A DNA stretch of 64,000 nt from Desulfuromonas thiophila (lineage in GTDB: Bacteria; Desulfobacterota; Desulfuromonadia; Desulfuromonadales; Desulfuromonadaceae), in NCBI RefSeq assembly GCF_900101955.1, contig NZ_FNAQ01000007.1, positions 18,391 through 82,390 on the forward strand, read 5' to 3'. The translations under genes were made by a program, and so were the position numbers. The notes beneath the pieces were generated by a model that did no database searches, had not been told where the DNA came from, and worked only from the letters and a program-made list of their open reading frames with translations. Positions within the stretch are counted from its first letter, which is position 1; the number at the start of each line of letters is the position of its first letter. Shown here one piece after another: positions 8,977-17,303 of the stretch.

Positions 8977-10076
8977 AGCCGCTGCTTGAGTGCGGCTGCC
9001 GCCGAATGCTGCTGGAGGGGCCGACGACGCCAGCCGAAGCCGCTCTGTTGGCGGTGCTGGCTCCGCTGGGGCGAATCTATGGTGGGCTGATGGCGCTGCG
9101 CCGCTGGGTCTATGCCCAGGGTTTGCTGCCGCAGGTGACGCCGTCGGTGCCGCTGATTTCTGTCGGCAATCTGCTGGCGGGTGGAACCGGCAAGACACCG
9201 CTGGTCAGCTATCTGGTCGATCTGCTGCAGCGACACGGCTACCGGGTCGCCGTGCTCAGTCGCGGTTATGGCGCGAGCGGCCTGCGGCGCGACAGTGTGC
9301 GGCTGGTTTGTGCCGGTAACGGCCCGTTGCTCACGGCCGAACAGGCCGGTGACGAACCCTACCTGCTGGCTCGCCGCCATCCGGCCGCGGTGGTGGTCAG
9401 TGCGCCACGCCGCAGCGCCGGTTTGCGCTGCGCCCTGGCACAGGGCCCCATCGACCTGGTGCTGCTCGATGACGGTTTTCAGCATCTGGCCCTGCGGCGC
9501 GACCTTGATCTGGTGCTGCTCGATGCCCGGCGGCCACTGGCCACTGGCCGGGTGTTGCCGGCCGGTTTGCTGCGCGAGGCGCCGGCGGCCCTGCGCCATG
9601 CCGATCTTTTGCTGCTGACGCGCTGTCCTCTGCCATTGCCGCCACCGTTGGCGCTTCTGCCTGAGCGACCCCAGGTGCGCTTTGGCCAGCAGCTGGCGTC
9701 GCACATGCAGGATCTGGCCGGTGCCTGCCGGCCGCTGCACGACTGTCGGGGGGGCCGCGTGGTGGCTTTCGCCGGCATTGCCGCGCCGGAGGATTTTTTT
9801 GCTGCCCTGCGCCAGCAGGGTATCGTGCCGGCTGCTACCCTGGCTTTGGCTGACCACAGCCGATACGATAGGGCCCAACTGGAACGCATTCAGGCCCTGG
9901 CCGCTGGTGCCGACTGGCTGTTGACCACCGAAAAGGATGCCGTCAAGCTGCGTGCCACCGATTTTGACCGACCCTGCTATGCGGTTCCCTTGGAGCTGGT
10001 CTGTTACGATGAAGCGCTGCTGGCCGCGCCCTTGCTGACCCTGGCTGAGGCGGGCCGCCACCCAACAGGCTGTTGA
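8973..10076 (+). CDS. lpxK: Tetraacyldisaccharide 4'-kinase
   Basis: Phosphorylates the 4' position of the lipid A disaccharide at the inner membrane. The 367 residues contain the P-loop VGNLLAGGTGKTP (near 65-77), the YGASG and DDGFQH signatures (LLDDGFQHLALRRD), and a C-terminal HSRYD...TTEKDAVKLR block. The start overlaps the waaA stop. The last codons (encoding PTGC) and the TGA stop lie at the edge of the ~157-bp dispersed hairpin repeat that begins at 10,063. The repeat therefore appears to have set the present C-terminus of LpxK. Confidence 0.94.
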   Translation: MKPLLECGCRRMLLEGPTTPAEAALLAVLAPLGRIYGGLMALRRWVYAQGLLPQVTPSVPLISVGNLLAGGTGKTPLVSYLVDLLQRHGYRVAVLSRGYGASGLRRDSVRLVCAGNGPLLTAEQAGDEPYLLARRHPAAVVVSAPRRSAGLRCALAQGPIDLVLLDDGFQHLALRRDLDLVLLDARRPLATGRVLPAGLLREAPAALRHADLLLLTRCPLPLPPPLALLPERPQVRFGQQLASHMQDLAGACRPLHDCRGGRVVAFAGIAAPEDFFAALRQQGIVPAATLALADHSRYDRAQLERIQALAAGADWLLTTEKDAVKLRATDFDRPCYAVPLELVCYDEALLAAPLLTLAEAGRHPTGC

Positions 10077-10220
10077 CAAACAGCCTGTAGAGCCCATGGA
10101 CGGGAGACCAAAATCAATCCTTGCTCCGTAATGGATTGATTTTGTGAGCAAGACGGAACTCGCATTTTCGGCTTGCATCGTTGAAAAAGTCCCGGATGGG
10201 ACTTTTTCAACCTCCTGCTG
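10063..10220 (+). repeat. Dispersed hairpin repeat, copy A
   Basis: A ~157-bp element that matches, in reverse orientation, the segment at 18,210-18,366. It is built of three inverted repeats. A left-end hairpin (CAGGCTGTT/AACAGCCTG, about 10,066-10,087) is followed by a central pair AAAATCAATCC (10,110-10,120) / GGATTGATTTT (10,133-10,143). The right-end hairpin at 10,180-10,211 has a perfect 14-bp stem (GTTGAAAAAGTCCC) and a GGAT loop. No coding capacity is seen. The arrangement resembles a small non-autonomous mobile or REP-like intergenic element; no transposase gene is linked. It fills the gap between lpxK and the next gene. Confidence 0.85.
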
Positions 10221-10234
10221 AGGAGTGAAGATTG

Positions 10235-10417
10235 ATGGAACTGGAGACGATGATCGATCTGTTGGTATGTCCCCGCTGTCATGGAGGCTTGCAGTTGCAG
10301 GGCCAGCCGCCGCAGCAACTGCTGTGTCACGCCTGCCGGCTGGCCTATCCGGTGCGCGAGGGGATTGCGTTGCTGCTTGTTGAGGAAGCGCAGCCCCTGC
10401 CGGCGGAGGCGCGGTGA
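10235..10417 (+). CDS. Trm112/YcaR-like small zinc-binding protein
   Basis: A 60-residue protein of the Trm112 (UPF0434) family. It has two Cys pairs (CPRC near residue 12 and CHAC near 31), followed by the family's LAYPVREGIALLL ending. In other bacteria members often sit beside lpxK and kdsB, but the bacterial role is not defined; eukaryotic Trm112 activates methyltransferases. AGGAG at 10,221-10,225 lies 9 bp before the ATG, so I prefer ATG 10,235 over an in-frame TTG one codon upstream. It overlaps waaF by 4 bp (GTGA). Confidence 0.88.
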   Translation: MELETMIDLLVCPRCHGGLQLQGQPPQQLLCHACRLAYPVREGIALLLVEEAQPLPAEAR

Positions 10418-11463
10418 AACCGGCCTTTGCCGCCTTGCAGCCGCGTCATTTGCTGGTACGGCAGACCAATTGGATTGGCGATGCGGTCATGACCACGCCG
10501 GCGCTGGCGGCGCTGCGGGCCCATTTCCCGCACAGCCGCATCGTGGTGCTGGCCAATCCGCTGGTGGCGGAGCTGTTTGTTCACCATCCCCATGTGGATG
10601 CGGTACTGCGCTACGAGAAACAGGGCTGTCATGGCGGGGTCGCCGGTCTGTGGCGCCTGGGTCGCGAATTGCGCCCGCAGGGGTTTGAAGCCGCCCTGCT
10701 GCTGCAGAATGCCTTTGAGGCGGCGCTTATCGCCCGCCTGGCCGGCATTCCCTGGCGGGCCGGTTATCGCACCGATGGCCGTGGCCTGTTGCTCAGCCAT
10801 GGCGTAGCACGGACGGCGGCGGATAAAAGACGCCACCATACCGACTATTATCTGGAATTGCTGCGTCGCTTGGGGCTAAACGCGCCGGCCGCGCCGTTGC
10901 TGCTGGCGTGTACCTCGGCCGAACAGGACGCGGCGCGTACCCTGCTGGCGGGCCAGCGGCCTGTTGCCATTAATCCGGGAGCGGCCTACGGTAGCGCCAA
11001 ACGCTGGTTGCCGGAACGCTTCGCCGCCGTGGCCGATGCCCTGGCCGACCGCTACGGTGTGCCCATTGTGCTGACCGGCGGGCCGAACGAACAGGCCATC
11101 GGGGCGGACATTGCCGCTGCCATGCGTTTCCCGGTGCAGAATCTCATCGGCCGCACCAGCGTGCGTCAGTTGATGGCGTTGCTGCAGCAGTGTCGTCTGT
11201 TGGTGACCAACGATTCCGGTCCGATGCATGTGGCGGCGGCCTTTGGGGTGCCCTTGGTAGCGGTGTTCGGCTCCACCGATCACCGCACCACCTCGCCACT
11301 GGCGGCCAATGTGCGCATCGTGCGCCAGGCGGTGGATTGCGCTCCCTGTCTCAGGCGGCAGTGTCCGACGGATCATCGCTGTATGACAGCCATCAGCGCT
11401 GACATGGTCGTGGCCGCCGCCGGCGAGTTGCTCGATGGTCTCAGTGCTGAGGGAGCCGCGTGA
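10414..11463 (+). CDS. waaF: ADP-heptose:LPS heptosyltransferase II
   Basis: GT9 enzyme adding the second L,D-heptose to the LPS inner core. The 349-residue product begins with a GTG start and shows the WaaF N-terminal pattern LLVRQTNWIGDAVMTTPALAAL. It then has INPGAAYGSAKRWLPERFA (donor loop) and the C-terminal VTNDSGPMHVAAAFGVP motif that binds ADP-heptose, followed by FGSTDHRTTSP. The C-terminal Cys-rich DCAPCLRRQCPTDHRCM is typical of WaaF. It is translationally coupled to its neighbours on both sides (GTGA overlaps). Confidence 0.93.
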   Translation: MKPAFAALQPRHLLVRQTNWIGDAVMTTPALAALRAHFPHSRIVVLANPLVAELFVHHPHVDAVLRYEKQGCHGGVAGLWRLGRELRPQGFEAALLLQNAFEAALIARLAGIPWRAGYRTDGRGLLLSHGVARTAADKRRHHTDYYLELLRRLGLNAPAAPLLLACTSAEQDAARTLLAGQRPVAINPGAAYGSAKRWLPERFAAVADALADRYGVPIVLTGGPNEQAIGADIAAAMRFPVQNLIGRTSVRQLMALLQQCRLLVTNDSGPMHVAAAFGVPLVAVFGSTDHRTTSPLAANVRIVRQAVDCAPCLRRQCPTDHRCMTAISADMVVAAAGELLDGLSAEGAA

Positions 11464-12530
11464 AGATTCTGATTGTCAAGGTCAGTGCCCTGGGCGATGT
11501 GGTCCACGCCCTGCCAGTGCTGGCCTATATCCGGGCGGCGGAACCGGCTGCCGAGGTCGACTGGCTGGTGGAGGAGGGTTTCGCGCCGCTGTTGCGGGGC
11601 CATCCCCTGCTGCGGGCCGTGCTGCCGCTGCAGACCCGCCGCTGGCGCAAGCTGCCGCCGCTGGCCCTGGCGCGGGAGTTTTTTGCCTTTGTGCGTCGGC
11701 TGCGCGCCGAGCGTTACGATCTGGTGCTGGATCTGCAGGGCAACAGCAAAAGCGGTCTGGTCACCCTGCTGGCGCGGGCCACGGCCAAATACGGCTATGA
11801 TCGCCGGGCCGTGCGCGAATGGCCCAACCTGCTGGCGACTCGCCAGCGGGTGAGCCTGGGAGCCGCCGATTACCACGTTGGTCAGCGTGCCCTGGCGCTG
11901 GTGCGGGCGGCCCTGCCGGCGGCGGTTCAGGTCGCTTGCGCTGGTCCCCTGACGGTTGATGACCAGGCCCGCCGCGAGGTGGCCGATCAGCTGCGCCAGC
12001 TGGGGTTGCCGGCGGGGCGGCGTCTGATTGTCTGCCACTACGGCACCACCTGGCGGACTAAGCTGTGGGCGCTGGAGCACTGGCAGACCCTGGTAGCGCA
12101 GTTGGCGGCGCGGCCGGACGCGGTGCCGCTTTTGACTTGGGGTAACGCCGAGGAACAACAGGCGGCTGCCGCGATTGCCGCGCTGGCGCCGGGCGCGCTG
12201 CTGTGGCCGCGTGGCAGTTTGCCACAGCTGGTGGCGCTGCTGGCCGTCGCCGATCTGGTGGTGGGGGGCGACACCGGCCCGGTTCATATCGCCGCCGCTG
12301 TTGGCACGCCGACGGTGTCCCTTTATCGGGTGACCGATGCCCGCCGCAATGGTCCGCTGGGAAGAGAACATCGCTGCCTGCAGGTGCCGCTGGCCTGTGC
12401 CGCCTGTCTGCGCAAAGACTGCCCGCAGCAGCAGGTTTGCGCCAGCGCGATTGCTCCGGCCACGGTGCTGGCGGCCATCAATGAGCTGCTGCCGGAAACC
12501 GGTCAGCCGCCTAAAGAAAAGAGTCTATGA
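11460..12530 (+). CDS. waaC: LPS heptosyltransferase I
   Basis: GT9 enzyme adding the first heptose to Kdo. The 356-residue product opens with MKILIVKVSALGDVVHALPV, the WaaC signature, and has GDTGPVHIAAAVGTPTVSLY and RNGPLG in its C-terminal donor-binding half. GTG start overlapping the waaF stop. Residue pattern VSALGDVVHALP distinguishes it from WaaF (TNWIGDAVMTTP), so the two genes together supply a two-heptose inner core. gmhA, for the heptose precursor, follows at once. Confidence 0.92.
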   Translation: MKILIVKVSALGDVVHALPVLAYIRAAEPAAEVDWLVEEGFAPLLRGHPLLRAVLPLQTRRWRKLPPLALAREFFAFVRRLRAERYDLVLDLQGNSKSGLVTLLARATAKYGYDRRAVREWPNLLATRQRVSLGAADYHVGQRALALVRAALPAAVQVACAGPLTVDDQARREVADQLRQLGLPAGRRLIVCHYGTTWRTKLWALEHWQTLVAQLAARPDAVPLLTWGNAEEQQAAAAIAALAPGALLWPRGSLPQLVALLAVADLVVGGDTGPVHIAAAVGTPTVSLYRVTDARRNGPLGREHRCLQVPLACAACLRKDCPQQQVCASAIAPATVLAAINELLPETGQPPKEKSL

Positions 12531-12531
12531 C

Positions 12532-13131
12532 ATGGAAATAACAGAGAAAAACTGTATGGAAGCGAAGATCCGCCAGCATCTGCGGCGTCATATTGCCGTG
12601 TTCGAGCAGCAGGTGCTGCCCCTCAGTGGTCAACTGGCGGCCTGCGCCGAACGGCTTTGTGCCTGTCTGCGGGCCGGCCATAAGGTGCTGGTTATGGGCA
12701 ATGGCGGCAGTGCCGCCGACGCCCAGCATCTGGCGGCCGAGCTGGTTGGCCGTTTTCTGAAGAATCGGGCGGCGTTGCCTGCAATCGCATTGACGACGGA
12801 CAGCTCAATTCTGACGGCGGTCGGTAACGATTTTGGCTTCGAGCAAGTGTTTGCCCGCCAGGTCGAGGCTCTGGCCGGTGCCGGCGATGTTGTTATCGGT
12901 ATTTCCACCAGTGGCAACTCGCCCAATGTGCTGCGTGCCATTGAAGTGGCGCGCCGGCGCGGTTGCGTTACCCTGGCCTTTACCGGTCGCGCTGGCGGCG
13001 AACTGGCGCGCCAGGTTGATCTGGCGTTGACGGTGGCCGTGCCGGAGACGCCACACATCCAGGAAGCTCACCTGACCTTCATCCATATTCTCTGTGATCT
13101 GGTGGAGCAGGAGCTGTTTCCGCAGGACTGA
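12532..13131 (+). CDS. gmhA: Sedoheptulose-7-phosphate isomerase
   Basis: First step of ADP-L-glycero-D-manno-heptose synthesis: sedoheptulose-7-P to D-glycero-D-manno-heptose-7-P. The SIS-domain product of 199 residues has VLVMGNGGSAADAQHLAAEL (near 45-65), LTTDSSILTAVGNDF, GISTSGNSPNVLRAI and the C-terminal HIQEAHLTFIHILCDLVE with catalytic Glu/His. The ATG at 12,532 is one base after the waaC stop. A second in-frame ATG at 12,556 would give the more common 191-residue form. It works with hldE (24,663-26,123). Confidence 0.93.
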   Translation: MEITEKNCMEAKIRQHLRRHIAVFEQQVLPLSGQLAACAERLCACLRAGHKVLVMGNGGSAADAQHLAAELVGRFLKNRAALPAIALTTDSSILTAVGNDFGFEQVFARQVEALAGAGDVVIGISTSGNSPNVLRAIEVARRRGCVTLAFTGRAGGELARQVDLALTVAVPETPHIQEAHLTFIHILCDLVEQELFPQD

Positions 13132-13135
13132 GGCG

Positions 13136-13792
13136 ATGAAATGGTTGCCACCGGCCGAATACCAGCGGCTGGTGCAGAACAGTCGCCAGTTGGAGGCGGA
13201 TGCCTTCGGGCCCAAGGTGCTGCTGACCGGCGAGGGCCTGGTGGTCAAGATCTTCCGCCGCAAGCATTTGTTGTCGCGCGAGTTGCTGTCGCCGGCGGCC
13301 TGGCGTTTTGCCCGTCACGCCCGTCGGCTGCAGCGCCGCGGTATTGCCAGCCTGCAGGTGGAACGGCTGGCCCGCTGTCGCCGGCCGGCCTGCAGCCTGG
13401 CCTGGTACGTCTGGCTCGATGGCGAACCCCTGCGTCAGCACTGTCGCCGGCCCGACACGGATCAGACGGCACTGCTGCAACGGCTGGGCACTTTCGTGGC
13501 GTTGCTGCACCAGCGTGGCGTTCTGTTTCGTTCGCTGCACTGGGGCAACATCCTGGTGCAGCCCGCTGGTGACTTTGCCCTCATTGATGTCCTCGACCTG
13601 CGTCTGCAGCGCCGCCCTTTGAGCCTGCGCCAGCGCCGGCGCAATTTCCTTCATCTGCTGCGTTATGCCCAGGATGCCCAGCTGTTCCAAAGCCAGGCCG
13701 AAGCCTTCTGGCGCGGTTACGCCATGATCACTGAGCTGTCGGCTGTGGCTCTGCAGGCGCTGCGGCAGACTCCGATCATCTCGCGAAAGTAA
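13136..13792 (+). CDS. LPS kinase-like protein (toluene-tolerance/InaA-type), atypical catalytic loop
   Basis: A 218-residue protein of the small LPS kinase-like group annotated in Pseudomonas as toluene tolerance protein. N-terminal lobe KVLLTGEGLVVKIFRRK carries the candidate ATP-binding lysine. The catalytic loop reads LFRSLHWGNILV, so the HRD aspartate position is Ser while the metal-binding Asn and the later Asp (ALIDVLDL) are kept. Activity is therefore uncertain; it may be a pseudokinase or use another residue. It sits 4 bp after gmhA and 7 bp before waaG, in the same operon, so a role in core modification is likely. Confidence 0.75.
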   Translation: MKWLPPAEYQRLVQNSRQLEADAFGPKVLLTGEGLVVKIFRRKHLLSRELLSPAAWRFARHARRLQRRGIASLQVERLARCRRPACSLAWYVWLDGEPLRQHCRRPDTDQTALLQRLGTFVALLHQRGVLFRSLHWGNILVQPAGDFALIDVLDLRLQRRPLSLRQRRRNFLHLLRYAQDAQLFQSQAEAFWRGYAMITELSAVALQALRQTPIISRK

Positions 13793-13799
13793 CCGATTC

Positions 13800-14909
13800 A
13801 TGCGACTGGCTTTTGCCCTGTTCAAGTATTTCCCCTATGGCGGCCTGCAGCGCGACTGCCTCAAGATTGCCCGCGAGGCGCAGCGGCGCGGCCATCAGGT
13901 GCAGCTTTTCGCTCTCGAAGCCCAGGGTGAACTGCCGGCCGATGTGCCGCTGACCTGTCTGCCGGTCAGCGCGCGGGTCAATTACCGGCGCTACGAGCAG
14001 TTTGCTGTTGCCTTGCAACAGCGCCTGCGGCAGGAACCCTGCGATGTCCTGGTGGGCTTCAACCGCATGCCCGGTCTTGATTTCTATTTCGCCGCCGATC
14101 CCTGTTTCGCCCTGCGGTTGCGTACCCGACCCTTCTGGTATGGCTGGCTGCCGCGCAGTCGCAGTTTTTTGCGGGCTGAGCGTGCCGTTTACGGCCGTGA
14201 CAGCCTGACCCGCATTCTGACCCTTAGCACCTTTGAGCAGCCCGCGCTTCGGCAGATCTACGGCACCGCCGCTGAGCGGTTTTATCTGCTGCCTCCCGGT
14301 GTGGCGTCGGATCGGCTGGCGCCGCCGGATTATGACCAGCGGCGGGCCGGTTTTCGTCGCCAGCTGGGCCTCGGGCCGCAGCAGAAACTGCTGCTCATGG
14401 TGGGTTCCGGTTTTCGTATCAAGGGGGTCGACCGGGCTCTGACGGCCCTGGCCGCCTTGCCACAACCCCTGCGGCAGCGTTGCCAGTTGCGGATTCTCGG
14501 GCGTGACAACCAGCGCCCGTTTGAACGGTTGGCGCGTCAACTGGGGCTGGCGGAGCAGGTACAGTTTCTCGGCGGCTGCGATGACGTGGCCAATTTCATG
14601 TTCGCTGCCGATCTGCTGCTGCATCCGGCCCATCGCGAAGCCGCCGGCATGGTTCTGGTGGAGGCTATCGCCGCCCGCTTGCCGGTGCTGGTGACGGACA
14701 GCTGTGGTTACAGCCAGCATATCGCCGATTCCGCCGCCGGTCTGGTGCATCGCAGCCCCTTCGATGGCCGGCGCTTTGCCCGCGAGCTGGAACAGATGCT
14801 GACCAGCGACCCGGCTATCTGGCAGACGGCGGCGACAACCTATCTGGCACGCACCGATCTTGTCGGTCTGGCCGCGCGGGCCGTCGATCTCATCGAACAG
14901 GAGGCGTGA
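13800..14909 (+). CDS. waaG: LPS core glucosyltransferase I (WaaG-like)
   Basis: GT4 retaining glycosyltransferase that adds the first hexose to heptose II of the core. The 369-residue product begins MRLAFALFKYFPYGGLQRDC, a WaaG signature with the acceptor-site GG. It contains DVLVGFNRMPGLDFYFAADP and the donor-site E-x7-E motif (HREAAGMVLVEAIAARLPVLVT), with VGSGFRIKGVDRAL in between. It is followed by waaP with a stop/start overlap, as in Pseudomonas and enteric core operons. The sugar transferred cannot be proven from sequence. Confidence 0.9.
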   Translation: MRLAFALFKYFPYGGLQRDCLKIAREAQRRGHQVQLFALEAQGELPADVPLTCLPVSARVNYRRYEQFAVALQQRLRQEPCDVLVGFNRMPGLDFYFAADPCFALRLRTRPFWYGWLPRSRSFLRAERAVYGRDSLTRILTLSTFEQPALRQIYGTAAERFYLLPPGVASDRLAPPDYDQRRAGFRRQLGLGPQQKLLLMVGSGFRIKGVDRALTALAALPQPLRQRCQLRILGRDNQRPFERLARQLGLAEQVQFLGGCDDVANFMFAADLLLHPAHREAAGMVLVEAIAARLPVLVTDSCGYSQHIADSAAGLVHRSPFDGRRFARELEQMLTSDPAIWQTAATTYLARTDLVGLAARAVDLIEQEA

Positions 14910-15727
14910 TGCTGATTCTGCCGCCCGAGTGGCGCCAGCTGTGGCCGGATTGCGATCCCTTCGACGCCCTCTTCGCCCTGCAGGGTGAGGAATTCCGCAA
15001 CATGGATGGTCGTCGCACCCTGCGTTTCGAGCTGCTCGGCCGCAGCTATTTCGCCAAGCTCTACAGCGGTCTGGGTTGGGGGCGGCTGCTGGGCAGTCTG
15101 TTGCGCTTGCGTCGGCCACCTGTGTCGAGCGCCTCCAATGAATGGCTGGCCTGCCAGATCCTCGCCCGGCTGGGAGTCGAAACCCTCAAACCGGTGGCCT
15201 ACGGCGAACGCGGCCGTAATCCGGTGACGCGGCAATCCTTTCTGATCACCGAGGAACTCAAACCAACGATCAGCCTGGAGGATTTCTGCCGTGACTGGGC
15301 ACGCCAGCCGCCGCCCGTGCGCCTGAAACGGGCACTGATCACGCGTCTTGCCCTCATCAGTCGGACGCTGCATGAACAGGGCATTAACCACCGTGATTAT
15401 TACCTGTGTCATTTTCTGTTGCAGGTAGCGGACGGCGCGACCGTTGATCCCGCCGATTTTCATCTCTACCTTATTGACTTGCACCGGGTACAGTTCCGCC
15501 AGCGGCTGCCGTTGCGCTGGCGGATCAAGGATCTGGCCGGGCTGTACTTTTCCAGCCTGGGCATGGGCCTGACGGTGCGCGACTACTGTCGTTTTATCCG
15601 GCTGTACAGTGCGTTGCCCCTGCGCCAGGCCCTGCGCCGCCAGGCGCGTCTGTGGCGCCGCGTCGAACGTCGTGGCGTTCAGCTGCGGCGGCGTTTTGTC
15701 CGCAAATATGCGCCGGGCCTGTCATGA
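14909..15727 (+). CDS. waaP: LPS core heptose(I) kinase
   Basis: Phosphorylates heptose I of the inner core, giving negative charges that are bridged by divalent cations. The 272-residue product has the RfaP pattern: LGRSYFAKLY (ATP-binding Lys near 51), SASNEWLACQILARLG, and a catalytic loop INHRDYYLCHFLL with the expected Asp. The metal-binding part is LYLIDLHRVQ. I chose ATG 14,909 because AGGAGG (14,899-14,904) is 4 bp upstream; an in-frame GTG at 14,906 is too close to it. Overlaps the waaG stop and the next start (ATGA). Confidence 0.93.
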   Translation: MLILPPEWRQLWPDCDPFDALFALQGEEFRNMDGRRTLRFELLGRSYFAKLYSGLGWGRLLGSLLRLRRPPVSSASNEWLACQILARLGVETLKPVAYGERGRNPVTRQSFLITEELKPTISLEDFCRDWARQPPPVRLKRALITRLALISRTLHEQGINHRDYYLCHFLLQVADGATVDPADFHLYLIDLHRVQFRQRLPLRWRIKDLAGLYFSSLGMGLTVRDYCRFIRLYSALPLRQALRRQARLWRRVERRGVQLRRRFVRKYAPGLS

Positions 15728-17235
15728 GCGAGCGGTTGTCGGCCATTGCCGGCCATCCCCGTCGCCTGCTGGGACTGATCCTGCTGCTGTCGCTGCTGCT
15801 CAAGCTGCTGCTGTTGTGGAGCGATCCGGTGGTCAACCGCGATGCCGCCGTCTATGTCGCGGCTGCCCGCCACTATGCTCAGGGTCAGTTTGGTGCTGGC
15901 CTGGCCCAGTATCCAATGCCGCTCTATCCGCTATTGCTGGCCGCAGTGCATGGCTTGGTGCCCGACTGGATTCGCGCCGGCCAACTGCTCAGCAGTCTGG
16001 CGCTGGTACTTTGCCTGCTGCCGCTCTACAGCCTTGGCCGTCGCCTGTTCAGCCCTGCGGCGGCTTTGGCTACCTGTCTGTTGTTTGCCCTGCTGCCGAC
16101 GTATAATGAGGCGGCCGTTTTCTTGCTGCGCGATCCCCTGTTTCTGCTGCTGGCGCTGGCCTGCCTGGCACAGCTGGCGCGCTACAGCGCCCGGCCGGGG
16201 ATCGGCGGGGTGTTTGTCACGCTGTTGCTGGCGCTGCTGGCCACGGCCCTGCGGATCGAAGGGCTGCTGTTGTTGGCTCTGCTGCCGCCGCTACTGCTGC
16301 TGATCACGGCGGCGAACCCGGCGCCGGGCTGGCGATTGAAGCAGGTCTTGCGGGCTGGCCTGTTGCTGGTGCTGCTGCTGGCGTTGTTCTGGGAGCTGGG
16401 GTGGCTGGAGCTGGCCGGGGTTTCGCGGCTGGGAGAGGCTCGCCAGTGGCTGGAAGGCCTGGTCCGGCTGGAGCTGTTCACCGATTACCGCCAGTTGCTT
16501 GACCAGATCAAGCAGCTGCAGCGGCAGCTGCCCGGCGGCCATCTGGCCAACAACCTGCTGGAAGTGACGCGCCACTATGCGCCACTGATCTACCTGCTGG
16601 GCCTGGTGGAAATGCTGGCCACGGCGCTGTTGCCGGGTACCCTGCTGGCTCTCTGGCCACTGTGGCGTGCCGGCCGAGGTTTCTGGTCTCCAGCCCGGCA
16701 AGTACTGCTCTGGCCGCTGCTGGCCTTCGTGGCACTCAATCTGCTGTTTTGCCTGGTGCACAATTTCACCACCGGCCGTTATCTATGGTTGCCGCTGGTG
16801 CTCTGCCTGGTGCTGGCCGGTGAGGGTCTGCAAGGCTGGCGGCAGTGGCTGGCGTCGCGTCCTGCGCTGCTGGCGCTGCTGCTGGTGCTGGTTTACGGGG
16901 TACCGGCGGCCAAGACCCTGGCCCTGGCGCAGCAGGCTGACAAGAACCACAGCATCCGCCAGGCCGGTTACTGGTTGCGGCACAACGATGCGCCGCAGCG
17001 TTTGCGGCTGCTCAGCAACGACAGCCGCTTTGGGCTCTATGCCGACCGGCTGGCTCTGCCGTGGGACAGGGAACTCGCTGAACGGTTGAGCTTTGCTGAG
17101 ACGCTGCCGGCGGTTGATCTGGTGCTGCTGGCGCTGCCGGCGCGGCAGCGGCTGGTGTTGCCCGCCGGGCTGGTGGAACGGGCGACCTTTCACGATGGTA
17201 CGATGCAGGTGCTGGTACTGGCGCCAGGCGACTGA
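15724..17235 (+). CDS. GT-C family (GT39/ArnT-like) membrane glycosyltransferase
   Basis: A 503-residue polytopic inner membrane protein with about ten hydrophobic segments, many Leu-rich. The first extracytoplasmic loop has the GT-C acidic motif in NRDAAVYVAAARHYAQGQF (residues ~38-56), where an Asp is needed for transfer from a polyprenyl-phosphate sugar. A second acidic site (NEAAVFLLRDPLF) follows, and the C-terminus is soluble. It probably adds a sugar or an amino-sugar to lipid A or core from a lipid-linked donor on the periplasmic side. It is not WaaL-like. It starts inside the waaP stop (ATGA) and ends the forward operon; the next gene converges on it. Confidence 0.8.
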   Translation: MSERLSAIAGHPRRLLGLILLLSLLLKLLLLWSDPVVNRDAAVYVAAARHYAQGQFGAGLAQYPMPLYPLLLAAVHGLVPDWIRAGQLLSSLALVLCLLPLYSLGRRLFSPAAALATCLLFALLPTYNEAAVFLLRDPLFLLLALACLAQLARYSARPGIGGVFVTLLLALLATALRIEGLLLLALLPPLLLLITAANPAPGWRLKQVLRAGLLLVLLLALFWELGWLELAGVSRLGEARQWLEGLVRLELFTDYRQLLDQIKQLQRQLPGGHLANNLLEVTRHYAPLIYLLGLVEMLATALLPGTLLALWPLWRAGRGFWSPARQVLLWPLLAFVALNLLFCLVHNFTTGRYLWLPLVLCLVLAGEGLQGWRQWLASRPALLALLLVLVYGVPAAKTLALAQQADKNHSIRQAGYWLRHNDAPQRLRLLSNDSRFGLYADRLALPWDRELAERLSFAETLPAVDLVLLALPARQRLVLPAGLVERATFHDGTMQVLVLAPGD

Positions 17236-17303
17236 GCGGTGTTGGCTGCAGGGGAAGCGAACGGCGAAAAGCGCTCAAAAAACCGGATAAGGGGAGAATG
17301 GCG

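Noticed and set aside
10180..10211. Rho-independent terminator after lpxK
   Set aside because: The hairpin is strong but is not followed by a T-run and is a fixed part of the dispersed repeat, so it was kept as repeat structure, though it might still affect transcripts.
15724..17235. O-antigen ligase WaaL
   Set aside because: The first loop carries the GT-C NRDAAVY acidic motif and the protein lacks the large periplasmic loop pattern of Wzy/WaaL; GT39-like is a better fit.
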